Assembly (NCBI RefSeq): GCF_900108065.1
Contig: NZ_FNVQ01000002.1
Location: forward strand, 62,001-126,000
Length of the DNA: 64,000 nucleotides
From: Marinobacterium lutimaris
GTDB lineage: Bacteria; Pseudomonadota; Gammaproteobacteria; Pseudomonadales; Balneatricaceae
Direction: 5' to 3'
Positions 45,279 to 53,730 of the stretch are shown piece by piece. The position numbers and the translations under genes were made by a program. Position 1 is the stretch's first letter. Every line of letters begins with the position of its first letter. The notes under the pieces are model-generated. The model ran no database searches. It saw only the letters and a list, made by a program, of their open reading frames with translations, and was not told the DNA's origin.

Positions 45279-48271
45279 GCTGCACCTCCTTTGCCAAGCA
45301 GTCGGCGCAACCAAAGCTTGAATCTTGACCAGGTTCCAGTTGGCGCGGTTTCGCCCTGCATCTGTTGCGACAGACGGCTGAAGATCTGGCCGATGATCAC
45401 CCGTGATGCGCCCTGCAACATGCGAGCACCGACCGAAGCGATCTTTCCGCCCACGGCTGCGTCGTACTGGTAATCAAGGCGGGTGCGCCCCTCTTCTATG
45501 GGCGTAAGGCGAATCTGCGCCCGCCCCTCTGCGGACCCCATCGGGCTGCTGCCGGAGCCGCTCAAACACAGTGCATTGGGGGGCTCAAGATCGCTCAACT
45601 GAACGAGAGCCTGGAAACGCGCCTTGATCAGACCGACACCCACCGTGACATCTGCGCGGTAGCGGTTTTCCCCGTCCAATACCAGCTGGTGGCAACCGGG
45701 TATGATCGCGGCAAGAACAGCAGGGTCGAGCAGGCTATCGAATATCTCCTGGGGAGAGGCTGGAACCTCTACACTGTCACTGGCGTGCAATGCAGAGCCT
45801 CCTTCGATACTCGGCGCTTCGACTTCTCGCTTAAGATGCTCAGGCGCCGGTGGCTCTTCGATTCCGATCAGCCCCCTTACTTTGGAGGGAGTCAGCGGGA
45901 GCTGAATATCAGCATGTCCCAAGGCATCGGCGACCGCGTTGGCGATACAAACCGGAGTGCTCATGTTGTTGCCTTCCCCTGCGCCCTTAGCACCGAGCGG
46001 AGTAAACGGTGAAGGTGTTTCCATATGCAGGATCACCGGCTCGACCACCTCGGGCGCGGTCGGAATCAGGTAATCGGCCAGGGTGCCGGATAAAAAGCTG
46101 CCGTCACGACCATATGCGAACTCTTCCATGAGGGCCGCACCAAGACCCTGTGCAAATGCACCGCGAACCTGCCCATCCACGAGTGCCGGATTAAGTAGCC
46201 GCCCGGCATCATGCATGGTCACATAGCGGTCGAGCCTGCACTCTCCGGTAACCGGATCGATCTCGACGCCGCAATAGTCAAAAATGAAGCCATAGCAGAG
46301 AGAGCTGTTAACCCGGTCATCCTCAGATGGCGCAGTCAGCTCCGGCGGCGTCCAGAATGCGGTCTCCCGCAGTGCGCCACCCTCATGTTCCGGCAACGTT
46401 CCCGGTGCCCAGTGAGCGGCGCCAACAACACGGTGAAAGGCTATTGGGTCCCGCTCTGGCGCAAACACTTTGCCATTCGCAAAGCGAACAGCCTCAACGT
46501 CGACACCGAGCTGCTCTGCCGCCACCTTCGCGATCCGGTCACGAATCGCAACGGCGGCACGGTAAACAGTTCCAGCGACTGCGCCAGCGAAACGGCTCGA
46601 GTAGTTACCGGAGGCGATCGACCAGGCATCCTTCTGAGTATCGAGCTCAACATTGACCCTGATCGAATCGAAATCGATGCCCAGCACCTCGGCAACGACC
46701 TGGGCCACCACCGTCTGGTGCCCCTGGCCCTGAGGCGTAGAAGAGATGTGAACGCTGACATCCCCAAGCGGGCCAACATTTATAGTGGCGGTACTGACAG
46801 CACCATTCTTCGGCCCGGCCTTGCGGCGCTCATCGGCCGTCATCGCCGTGGTGATATAGCCCATGTTGGAGATCGACGGTTCAACCACCGCAGCGTAACC
46901 GATGCCGTATATACGCCCCTCGGCCCGCGCCTGGTTGCGCCGCTCCAGCAGCTCATCGAGGCCACCCTCAGCGACGGCACGCTCAACTGCCCCCGGGTAG
47001 TCTCCCGAGTCCAGTAATGCACCAGCCGGTGCCTGGTAAGGAAATTGATCAGCAGGAATAAGGTTGCGGCGTATCACCTCCAGCGGATCGAGATCCAGCT
47101 CGACAGCGATCCGCTGCATCAGTCTTTCAAGGGCGAAATACACCTGGGGACCGCCAAAGCCGCGGTTCAGCCCCGTCGGTGTTTTGTTGGTCAGCACGAC
47201 ACGGTTACGCACCTTGAGATGACGGATACCGTAGGCACCCGAGAGGTTACCGTGCATGCGATAGAAAGTTGCTGGCTCCGGTGCCCGCAAGTAGGCCCCG
47301 CAGTCATCCATCTGATCGTAACGCAACGCGGTTACCCGTCCATCCGACTCAACGGCCGCTTCGATATGGGTCACCCGGTTGGTAGCCGACGAGGCGCCCT
47401 GCAGATGTTCAAGGCGGTCTTCAACCCATTTTACCGGCGCACCAACCTTGCGTGAGGCCAGCCCCATCATAACGATGTAGGGGAACACACCCTGCTTGAT
47501 GCCGAAGCTGCCTCCCGAATCAGGCGGCGTGCGCAGACGCAGGCGATTACCAGGCACCTTGAGAGCCCTGGCCATCACAGAGTGCAGCGCATAGGGCCCC
47601 TGAAAATTGGAAAGCACATCGTAGGTGCCGGAAGCACTCTGGTAGTGAGCCACTACCACGTAACACTCCATCGGCGTGCAGGAGCTGCGTGGGTATTTAA
47701 CCTTCAGCGAAACCTGGTGAGCGGCCTGTTCAAATGCGAGATCCGGATCGCCGTAGTTAAAATTGCGTTCGTTGACGATATTGCTGCCGACCGCTTCGTG
47801 CAGCACTGGCGCAGAATCTTCAGCAGCGATCTCTGGATCAACCGCTACCGGCAGCACCTCGTAGCTCACCTCAATGGCATCGGCGCCGTCTTCGGCCAGA
47901 TAACGGTTATCGGCGATCACCACGCATACGGGCTCTCCGGCATAACGTACCTTGTCGACCGCCAGGCACCAGTGTTCCATCGGCTGGCGCACACCTACAG
48001 CGAAAGGAGCCGCCCAGCGGGCCACGTCTTCGCCGGTCAGCACCTCGTGGACACCCTGTATCTCCAGCGCCTTTTCCACGTTCAGGGACTGTATGCGGGC
48101 GTGGGCGTGCGGTGAGCGCACAACGGCTGCGTATAGAGTTCCCGGTGGGATCGAAGCATCATCTCCGTATCGGCCGAGACCGCGAAGGAGCGCTTCATCT
48201 TCCACCCTTTCGACACGGTCGCCGATGCGTCGGGTAGGGGCGTCAAACGCCACAGATTGATCAACTGTCAT
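45275..48271 (-). CDS. hmfA: Molybdopterin-binding large subunit with C-terminal CoxG domain, probable HmfA
   Basis: Encodes 998 residues from MTVDQSVAFDAP at 48271; an upstream in-frame start would add an unrelated hydrophobic stretch. The xanthine-dehydrogenase-family molybdopterin domains occupy about residues 15-800: DEALLRGLGRYGDD, PDSGGSFGIKQG, NRGFGGPQVYFALERLM, STPQGQGHQTVVAQV, and GAKGAGEGNNMS with the catalytic Glu. A CoxG/SRPBCC-type domain follows at about 835-985 (VEVPASPQEIFDSLLDPAVLAAIIPGC, then GGKIASVGARMLQGASRVI). CoxG is normally a separate protein in CO dehydrogenase operons; here it is fused. First gene of a run of overlapping genes (A-B-C-D). Proposed reaction: 5-hydroxylation of 2-furoyl-CoA. 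A hydroxylase for another heteroaromatic acid is possible. Confidence 0.75.
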   Translation of the reverse strand: MTVDQSVAFDAPTRRIGDRVERVEDEALLRGLGRYGDDASIPPGTLYAAVVRSPHAHARIQSLNVEKALEIQGVHEVLTGEDVARWAAPFAVGVRQPMEHWCLAVDKVRYAGEPVCVVIADNRYLAEDGADAIEVSYEVLPVAVDPEIAAEDSAPVLHEAVGSNIVNERNFNYGDPDLAFEQAAHQVSLKVKYPRSSCTPMECYVVVAHYQSASGTYDVLSNFQGPYALHSVMARALKVPGNRLRLRTPPDSGGSFGIKQGVFPYIVMMGLASRKVGAPVKWVEDRLEHLQGASSATNRVTHIEAAVESDGRVTALRYDQMDDCGAYLRAPEPATFYRMHGNLSGAYGIRHLKVRNRVVLTNKTPTGLNRGFGGPQVYFALERLMQRIAVELDLDPLEVIRRNLIPADQFPYQAPAGALLDSGDYPGAVERAVAEGGLDELLERRNQARAEGRIYGIGYAAVVEPSISNMGYITTAMTADERRKAGPKNGAVSTATINVGPLGDVSVHISSTPQGQGHQTVVAQVVAEVLGIDFDSIRVNVELDTQKDAWSIASGNYSSRFAGAVAGTVYRAAVAIRDRIAKVAAEQLGVDVEAVRFANGKVFAPERDPIAFHRVVGAAHWAPGTLPEHEGGALRETAFWTPPELTAPSEDDRVNSSLCYGFIFDYCGVEIDPVTGECRLDRYVTMHDAGRLLNPALVDGQVRGAFAQGLGAALMEEFAYGRDGSFLSGTLADYLIPTAPEVVEPVILHMETPSPFTPLGAKGAGEGNNMSTPVCIANAVADALGHADIQLPLTPSKVRGLIGIEEPPAPEHLKREVEAPSIEGGSALHASDSVEVPASPQEIFDSLLDPAVLAAIIPGCHQLVLDGENRYRADVTVGVGLIKARFQALVQLSDLEPPNALCLSGSGSSPMGSAEGRAQIRLTPIEEGRTRLDYQYDAAVGGKIASVGARMLQGASRVIIGQIFSRLSQQMQGETAPTGTWSRFKLWLRRLLGKGGAA

Positions 48272-48390
48272 CTTCAACTCTCGCGGCTTAGTTATTGGAT
48301 TGGTTGCGCGATACAGCAGGAACAAGGATATCAATGGGGAATTTTTTAACCTTGCCCCTGCTTATGACTATTTGCCCTGGAGTCTGATTC

Positions 48391-48987
48391 TCAGGACTGG
48401 GGGTGGGACTCTCGCCAGCGCCGGACGATACCGAGTTCGATATCAAACAGATCCAGCACCCGCCCCAGACTGTGATGGACTATGTCGTCCAACGATTCAG
48501 GGCGGGCATAAAAGGCAGGGACCGGCGGCGCAATAATGGCGCCAACCTCGGATAGCGCCGTCATATTGCGAAGATGATTGGTATGCAGGGGCGTTTCCCG
48601 AACCATCATCACCAGGCGTCGACGCTCCTTGAGCACCACATCGGCTGCCCGCGCGAGCAGCGAAGATGTGGTGCCGGTAGCGATCTCCGACATGGAGCGG
48701 ATCGAACAGGGTGCGATAACCATTCCCATCGTTTTAAAAGAGCCGCTGGATATGGCGGCTCCTATATCCCGGTTGGAGTAACAGGCCGTAGCCAGGGACT
48801 TTACATAGTCCAGCTTGAGATCGGTTTCATGAGCCAGGGTCACCACCGCCGAGTCGGTGATGACCAGGTGGGTCTCTATCGGGGTATCCCGCAGCAACTC
48901 AAGCAGGCGAACGCCATAGATAACACCGGATGCTCCCGATATGCCGACCACCAGCCGCTGCGGCCTGTTTGCCGTTACTGCCTGCAT
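48391..48987 (-). CDS. ubiX: UbiX-family flavin prenyltransferase
   Basis: Encodes 198 residues. Motifs are VVGISGASGVIYGVRLLELL (FMN binding, near the N-terminus), APCSIRSMSEIATGTTSSLLARAADVVLKERRRLVMMVRETPL, and HTNHLRNMTALSEVGAIIAPPVPAFY, which form the prenyl-phosphate site. UbiX makes prenylated FMN, the cofactor of UbiD-type decarboxylases, and a ubiD-family gene lies 4.7 kb upstream on the same strand. AAGGAGAA precedes the ATG, which lies inside the end of the transporter permease gene (13-base overlap). It is therefore probably the dedicated cofactor enzyme for the cluster's decarboxylase (the HmfG role). Confidence 0.88.
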   Translation of the reverse strand: MQAVTANRPQRLVVGISGASGVIYGVRLLELLRDTPIETHLVITDSAVVTLAHETDLKLDYVKSLATACYSNRDIGAAISSGSFKTMGMVIAPCSIRSMSEIATGTTSSLLARAADVVLKERRRLVMMVRETPLHTNHLRNMTALSEVGAIIAPPVPAFYARPESLDDIVHHSLGRVLDLFDIELGIVRRWRESHPQS

Positions 48988-50951
48988 ACGGATTTCTCCT
49001 TCGCCGAGCCCGCCTGGTTTATGCCGGAGCTGGCTGCATCTGCCGATCGGAAAGCATATCCATAGATCAGCAGCACAACTGCCAGCCCATAGCCGACCGC
49101 GGACAGCTGTGCCGAGGGCAGCACAATCAGCGCAACCGAAACAAGCGCCAGGGCACGGGCAGGCTTATTCAACGGTCTACCCAGCCAGCCCACAATCACA
49201 ACGGCTATCAGCGCTGTGGCGCTCAAGGCCTGGGCAATCGCAATACCGACCTCCCACCACTCTCCCCAGAGCACCAGTGTCGGCTGCAACAGCATGGTCC
49301 AGGCGATTGCCATTCCGGGTAACGCCAGCCTGAATGCCTGCCAGCCAGCCTTGTTTGCGTTGCAGCCAGCGACACTGGCACCCGCGTAAGCTGCCAACGC
49401 AACGGGGGGCGTGACATTTGCCATCACTGCGATATAGAAGATGAACATGTGCGCAACCAGCGGGTCGAAGCCAAGTTCAGCCAATGCCGGCGCGACCAGG
49501 ATCGCGGCCATGATGTAGGCAGACGTTGTCGGCATACCACAGCCCAGAATCAGGCAGGCCAGACCTCCGAACAAAGCAGCCAGCCAGATGTTGCCACTGG
49601 CCATATCCAGAATGACCGCGGTGAACTTGGTACCCAGACCGGTCATGCTGATGACCATCACAACAATGCTGGCCAGGGCGCACGGAAGTGCCACCACCAC
49701 CGCCCTTTCACTGGTGCGGATGAGCGCTTCAATCACGGTACGCAGCGACTGACGGGTGCCTTTACGCAAGCTACCCACTACCACTGTCAGTATCGATGCC
49801 TGGATGACCGCCGACACGACGTCGTAACCACGCGCAATCTGCGTGACCAGCCAGACAAGGGGCAACAGCATGTGCCAACGGGTAATCAGGGACGCCTTTA
49901 ACGAACCTGCCGCAGCCAGAGCGATCGGCTGTATCCCCTGGAGTCGCGCCTGCAGATGCACAGCGACCATGATGCCAACCAGGTAGGCGAGAGCGGGAAT
50001 CAAGGCGCCTAGGGCCACGGTGGAATATGGGATTTGAAGGAAGTCGGCCATGATGAAGGCCGCGGCGCCCATGACCGGCGGCATAATCTGCCCCGCCGTT
50101 GAAGCGGCCGCCTCGGTCCCGGCGGCAAAGGTCGGCGTGTATCCCGCCTTTTTCATCAGCGGAATGGTGAAAATGCCGGTACTCATCACGTTAGCGACAG
50201 CACTGCCCGAGATTGATCCGGTCAACGCCGAGGAGACAACCGAAGCCTTGGCAGGGCCACCTACGCGGCGACCGGTCAGCCAGAGCGACAGGTCCATAAT
50301 CAATCGTCCGCCGCCAAACGCATCGTAAAGAGCCGCGAACAGGATGAAATAGAAAATCACCTCGGCCGACACGCCTGTAGGCACGCCGAAGAGCCCACTC
50401 TGCCCCAGGAACAGAGTATCGAAGAAGATATCCAGCCCTTCAATGCGATGACCCAAGATGCCGGGAATCCAGCTACCGAGCAGCTGATAGAGGATAAACA
50501 CCGCCGCCAGCACCGATAGACCTGCGCCCAATCGGCGACGCGAGATTTCCAGCACCAGCACCAGCAGCAATCCACCCAGCAGATAGTCGCTCCAAAGTAC
50601 CGGATCCAGCTCAGGTATCCGGTCATAGAGTCGCTGTAGGTCTAAGGCGATATAGGCAACAGGCAGAAGCGCTATGGATGCCAGGACCAAAACCAGCCAT
50701 GAAGGAGCACGCTGACGCAGAGCCAGGGCAATACCCAGGGCACAGGCAAAGCCCAAATGCCCTGAGCGGCGTACCAAAAGGTCAATTTCCGGCCAGATCA
50801 ACAGCGCCAGCTGAAAGATAACCCAGCCAAGTGCCAATATATTTACCGGATGGGATAAAGCCCTCCAGCTCACCAGAGCCGTCTGTGAAGACGCCTCTGG
50901 ATCGCTGCTGACCCCATCATCTGCAGAGGGCGACTTAGGATCCTGTCTCAT
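48975..50951 (-). CDS. TRAP transporter fused 4TM/12TM permease (TAXI type)
   Basis: Encodes 658 residues from the ATG at 50951, which overlaps the stop of the binding-protein gene (ATGA); a GTG nine bases earlier is less likely. About 16 or more hydrophobic segments give the fused small (DctQ-like, N-terminal) and large (DctM-like) permease. Signature stretches are SGSISGSAVANVMSTGIFTIPLMKKAGYTPTFAAGTEAAASTAGQIMPPVMGAAAFIMA and ILGCGMPTTSAYIMAAILVAPAL. With the TAXI binding protein it should import a carboxylate using an ion gradient. In the cluster context a furan or aromatic (di)carboxylate is likely. Confidence 0.92.
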   Translation of the reverse strand: MRQDPKSPSADDGVSSDPEASSQTALVSWRALSHPVNILALGWVIFQLALLIWPEIDLLVRRSGHLGFACALGIALALRQRAPSWLVLVLASIALLPVAYIALDLQRLYDRIPELDPVLWSDYLLGGLLLVLVLEISRRRLGAGLSVLAAVFILYQLLGSWIPGILGHRIEGLDIFFDTLFLGQSGLFGVPTGVSAEVIFYFILFAALYDAFGGGRLIMDLSLWLTGRRVGGPAKASVVSSALTGSISGSAVANVMSTGIFTIPLMKKAGYTPTFAAGTEAAASTAGQIMPPVMGAAAFIMADFLQIPYSTVALGALIPALAYLVGIMVAVHLQARLQGIQPIALAAAGSLKASLITRWHMLLPLVWLVTQIARGYDVVSAVIQASILTVVVGSLRKGTRQSLRTVIEALIRTSERAVVVALPCALASIVVMVISMTGLGTKFTAVILDMASGNIWLAALFGGLACLILGCGMPTTSAYIMAAILVAPALAELGFDPLVAHMFIFYIAVMANVTPPVALAAYAGASVAGCNANKAGWQAFRLALPGMAIAWTMLLQPTLVLWGEWWEVGIAIAQALSATALIAVVIVGWLGRPLNKPARALALVSVALIVLPSAQLSAVGYGLAVVLLIYGYAFRSADAASSGINQAGSAKEKSVCRQ

Positions 50952-51988
50952 TTGATCCACCCCTGCTCACGATAGTAGCGCGCCGCCCCCTCGTGCAGAG
51001 GCAGACCGATCAGCTTTTCATCCCAGGCGCTCGTTGCGCAGTCAAATGAAGCCAGCGCCTTGTGGCCGGCCTTGAAGGCGTCCTGGTGCTCACAGATCGA
51101 CTTCACAATCGTATATGCCGTCAGATCGTCCATGTCTGTGCTGGTCATAATACTTGTCGTCGTAAACGGCAGATTTTTCGGCTTGTCCTGTCCACGATAA
51201 ACACCTGCCGGAAGCGTCGCGGTGTTCCAGCCGTAATCGGTGGTCAGGAGATTCAGAGTCTTGTCGCTTAACTGCAGGAAGGTGATATCGCCACTTTCAG
51301 CCATCTCGGTAAAAGTCGGCTGACCACGCATCATGATCTGAAGGAATAGATCGCCACGGCCGGAGGCAAACGACGATTTCACTGTATTGAAGTCAGTGAA
51401 GGTGTAGTTACCTCCATTGTCTTGTACTTTCTCTTCGGAGGCCCCTATCAGGCCCATGACCTGCTCACCGGAGTACGCTCCAAAACTACCTTTCTTTAAT
51501 AAAAGAACCTCTGGAGAAGGATTGTTTTGGATATATTCTTCCAGTGTATCTGGACCATCTGCTTCGTTCGCTACTATGCCCAGATAAGCACTATCAAGCC
51601 CACCAACAAGGCCACGGAGATTATCGACGGGTTTATCGTAGAAAAACTGCCCTCGCTGAGCCCAGGAATTCACAACACCGAACCCCAGGCCAATATCAGC
51701 CTTGCCCCGCGATACCAGAAGCGGGTTCGCAGTACCACCACCGCCTGGCGGCGTATCAACTGTACTGCCTTCAGGCAGGTTCTTGCGCAGCAGTTCTCCG
51801 AGAGTTACCCCGTAAACATACCAACTTGAGCCAACCCGGAAAGTCGTGACTTTCAAGTTAACGGGCTCCTTGAGTGACTCGGCAGCCTGTGACACAGAGC
51901 CCGCTGCCATCGTGATAGCGGCAAATGCATACGCGGCTACTTTCTTGCTCGCTTTCTTGCTCGGTGTGTTGATTTTAATTTTTATCAT
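50948..51988 (-). CDS. TAXI-family TRAP transporter substrate-binding protein
   Basis: Encodes 346 residues from MIKIKINTPSKK at 51988; GAGGGTGG lies at a proper distance, while a GTG nine bases earlier would overlap that site. The signal peptide ends near VSQA (about residue 36). The mature protein has TAXI features: FRVGSSWYVYGVTLGELLRKNLPEGSTVDTPPGGGGTANPLLVSRGKADIGLGF. It is the periplasmic receptor delivering substrate to the fused permease. It follows a 179-base non-coding gap after the aldehyde dehydrogenase gene, so it may have its own promoter. Confidence 0.9.
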   Translation of the reverse strand: MIKIKINTPSKKASKKVAAYAFAAITMAAGSVSQAAESLKEPVNLKVTTFRVGSSWYVYGVTLGELLRKNLPEGSTVDTPPGGGGTANPLLVSRGKADIGLGFGVVNSWAQRGQFFYDKPVDNLRGLVGGLDSAYLGIVANEADGPDTLEEYIQNNPSPEVLLLKKGSFGAYSGEQVMGLIGASEEKVQDNGGNYTFTDFNTVKSSFASGRGDLFLQIMMRGQPTFTEMAESGDITFLQLSDKTLNLLTTDYGWNTATLPAGVYRGQDKPKNLPFTTTSIMTSTDMDDLTAYTIVKSICEHQDAFKAGHKALASFDCATSAWDEKLIGLPLHEGAARYYREQGWIK

Positions 51989-52058
51989 CTCATCCACCCT
52001 CGAAGTTCTTATATTAAGTTTTTGCGATTTATTTCATTTAATTCTTTCTAGAAAAATC

Positions 52059-52083
52059 TATTTAAAGCCTTTGCCTTTAAATA
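52059..52083. repeat. Short inverted repeat upstream of the TAXI gene
   Basis: A perfect 9-base stem, TATTTAAAG / CTTTAAATA, encloses a 7-base loop. It lies about 70 bases upstream of the binding-protein start in AT-rich DNA. It may be part of a promoter or operator; its AT-rich makeup makes chance possible. Confidence 0.4.
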
Positions 52084-52142
52084 AAACGGTGTTTGATACC
52101 TGTATTCGAGGTAACAATATCTACCTATTATTTCCGCCGAAT

Positions 52143-52164
52143 AGCGCCTCCATATGGATGCGCT
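52143..52164. promoter_or_regulatory. 22-base palindrome between aldehyde dehydrogenase and TAXI genes
   Basis: The core TCCATATGGA is a perfect 10-base palindrome, flanked by AGCGC and GCGCT with one mismatched pair. It lies immediately after the aldehyde dehydrogenase stop (52168) and about 155 bases upstream of the TAXI start. There is no T-run on the minus strand, so it suits a dimeric regulator site better than an intrinsic terminator. Confidence 0.5.
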
Positions 52165-52167
52165 CTT

Positions 52168-53640
52168 TTAACCAAGCCCGACAACGCCTACGTTCTGATA
52201 GATATGTTTAACTTCGCAGAAGTCGAGTAACGCATCATATCCGTGCAGCCTGCCTATGCCCGAACGGCGGTAGCCGCCGGTTTCGGCCTCGGCGAAAAGC
52301 CGGTTGTGGTCGTTGATCCATACGGTGCCGTTACGCAGAGCTCTTGCCATACGCCAGGCCGTATCAGTTTGATTTGTCCATACGGACGCGGAGAGGCCAT
52401 AAACAGTGTTGTTTGCCTTCTGCACTGCATGAGCCTCATTGGAGAAAGGTTCTAATACGAGAAGGGGACCAAAAATTTCCTCCTGACAAAACGGCGCATT
52501 ATCGTCGGAATGGGCAATCAGTGACGGCGAGAGAAAGGCACTCCCTTGGGGACCGGAGATCGGGGCACCGCGCAGTACGACCTCGTCTGCAATATCGAAG
52601 CTTTGCTCAATTTCACCCCATACCCTATCACGCGATTCTGCATCGATCAGCGGCCCCATATCGGTGCTGGCCTCGAGACCATTACCTATACGCGCTTCTG
52701 AAAGTGCCGCAGCCAGAGCCTGTTTCATCTCCTGCAGCCGGCTTTCATGGACCAGCACACGGCGAGCTGCGGTGCACTGCTGACCAGAGATGATCAGTGC
52801 AGCCGCCGCGATTTTCGGCGCGACACTGGCGATATCAGCATCGGGCATTACGACGCAGCAGGACTTGCCTCCAAGCTCCAGCGAGAGCTTCTTCATGGTG
52901 GGGGCCGCTGCAGCCATGATCTTCTGCCCAACCAGATTGGAGCCGGTAAAACTCACGACATCCACATCTTCATGGGTGGTCAACAGCTCGGCAGCTTCAT
53001 AGCCTGTTTCAAAAATCAGATTGACCACGCCGGCGGGTATTGCCGCATCAGCGATCAACGGCGCCATACAGGCGGCGGTAAACAACGCGGTCTGCGATGC
53101 AGATTTTGTAACCGTGGTGCAGCCCACAGCGAGTGCCGGAGCCAGTGATCGGATCAAAAGAACGGCGGGAGCGTTCCAGGGAATAATCAGAGACGCTACA
53201 CCTGCAGGTTCTCGCATCATCACCGAGACTTCACCCGGTGCCACCTCCTGCGCATGACCAGGGTTATGGCGCGCAAGGCCTGCGTAGTAGCGGATTTCGG
53301 AGATAGCACCCAGCATCTCACCCTTCGCCTGCTGCAGCGGTTTACCATTGGTACGCGTCAACAGGTCGGCCAATGATGACAGGTCGCGCTCGAGCGCATC
53401 GGCCCAGCGTAGAAGTGCCAACTGTCGTTCACGCGGTTGTTTCGGCCAGAGTGTGCTATCGAAGGCGTGACGCGCGGCTGCAATCGCCGCTTCTGCCTCG
53501 GCCCTGCCTCCGGCGGGGAAGCGTCCGATTAATTCACCCGTAGCGGGGTTGATAGACAGCGCCTCTGCCCCACCCTCGCTCGCTTCTCCCCCAATTGAAT
53601 GGAGGGCCTGGTAGCGGCCAGTGTTGTCGTTATTCTGCAC
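52168..53640 (-). CDS. NAD(P)-dependent aldehyde dehydrogenase
   Basis: Encodes 490 residues from a GTG at 53640 (AAGAGG upstream). Family motifs are IIPWNAPAVLLIRSLAPALAVG (substrate-binding Asn), the coenzyme turn FTGSNLVGQKI, the general-base glutamate in LELGGKSCCVV, the catalytic cysteine in ISGQQCTAARRVLV, and EEIFGPLLVLEPF. It oxidises an aldehyde to the acid. Same strand as the UbiD decarboxylase gene 90 bases upstream. Plausible substrates here are furfural, hydroxymethylfurfural-type aldehydes, or benzaldehyde released by the ThDP enzyme encoded upstream. Confidence 0.9.
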   Translation of the reverse strand: MQNNDNTGRYQALHSIGGEASEGGAEALSINPATGELIGRFPAGGRAEAEAAIAAARHAFDSTLWPKQPRERQLALLRWADALERDLSSLADLLTRTNGKPLQQAKGEMLGAISEIRYYAGLARHNPGHAQEVAPGEVSVMMREPAGVASLIIPWNAPAVLLIRSLAPALAVGCTTVTKSASQTALFTAACMAPLIADAAIPAGVVNLIFETGYEAAELLTTHEDVDVVSFTGSNLVGQKIMAAAAPTMKKLSLELGGKSCCVVMPDADIASVAPKIAAAALIISGQQCTAARRVLVHESRLQEMKQALAAALSEARIGNGLEASTDMGPLIDAESRDRVWGEIEQSFDIADEVVLRGAPISGPQGSAFLSPSLIAHSDDNAPFCQEEIFGPLLVLEPFSNEAHAVQKANNTVYGLSASVWTNQTDTAWRMARALRNGTVWINDHNRLFAEAETGGYRRSGIGRLHGYDALLDFCEVKHIYQNVGVVGLG

Positions 53641-53730
53641 GTTTAAGCCTCTTATTATATTTGTACGTATCGCTTAGCTGTTGCCGATAGACAGTGGACT
53701 CAGGAGCTGGATCTCCTTTCTCATCCCCTG

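Noticed and set aside
46211-47017. 268-codon plus-strand frame
   Set aside because: Antisense to the molybdopterin subunit gene.
43966-48271. Reading the molybdenum enzyme as 4-hydroxybenzoyl-CoA reductase
   Set aside because: The FAD subunit is short and lacks the cysteine cluster for the extra [4Fe-4S] centre; the UbiD/UbiX and crotonase neighbours fit furoate degradation better.
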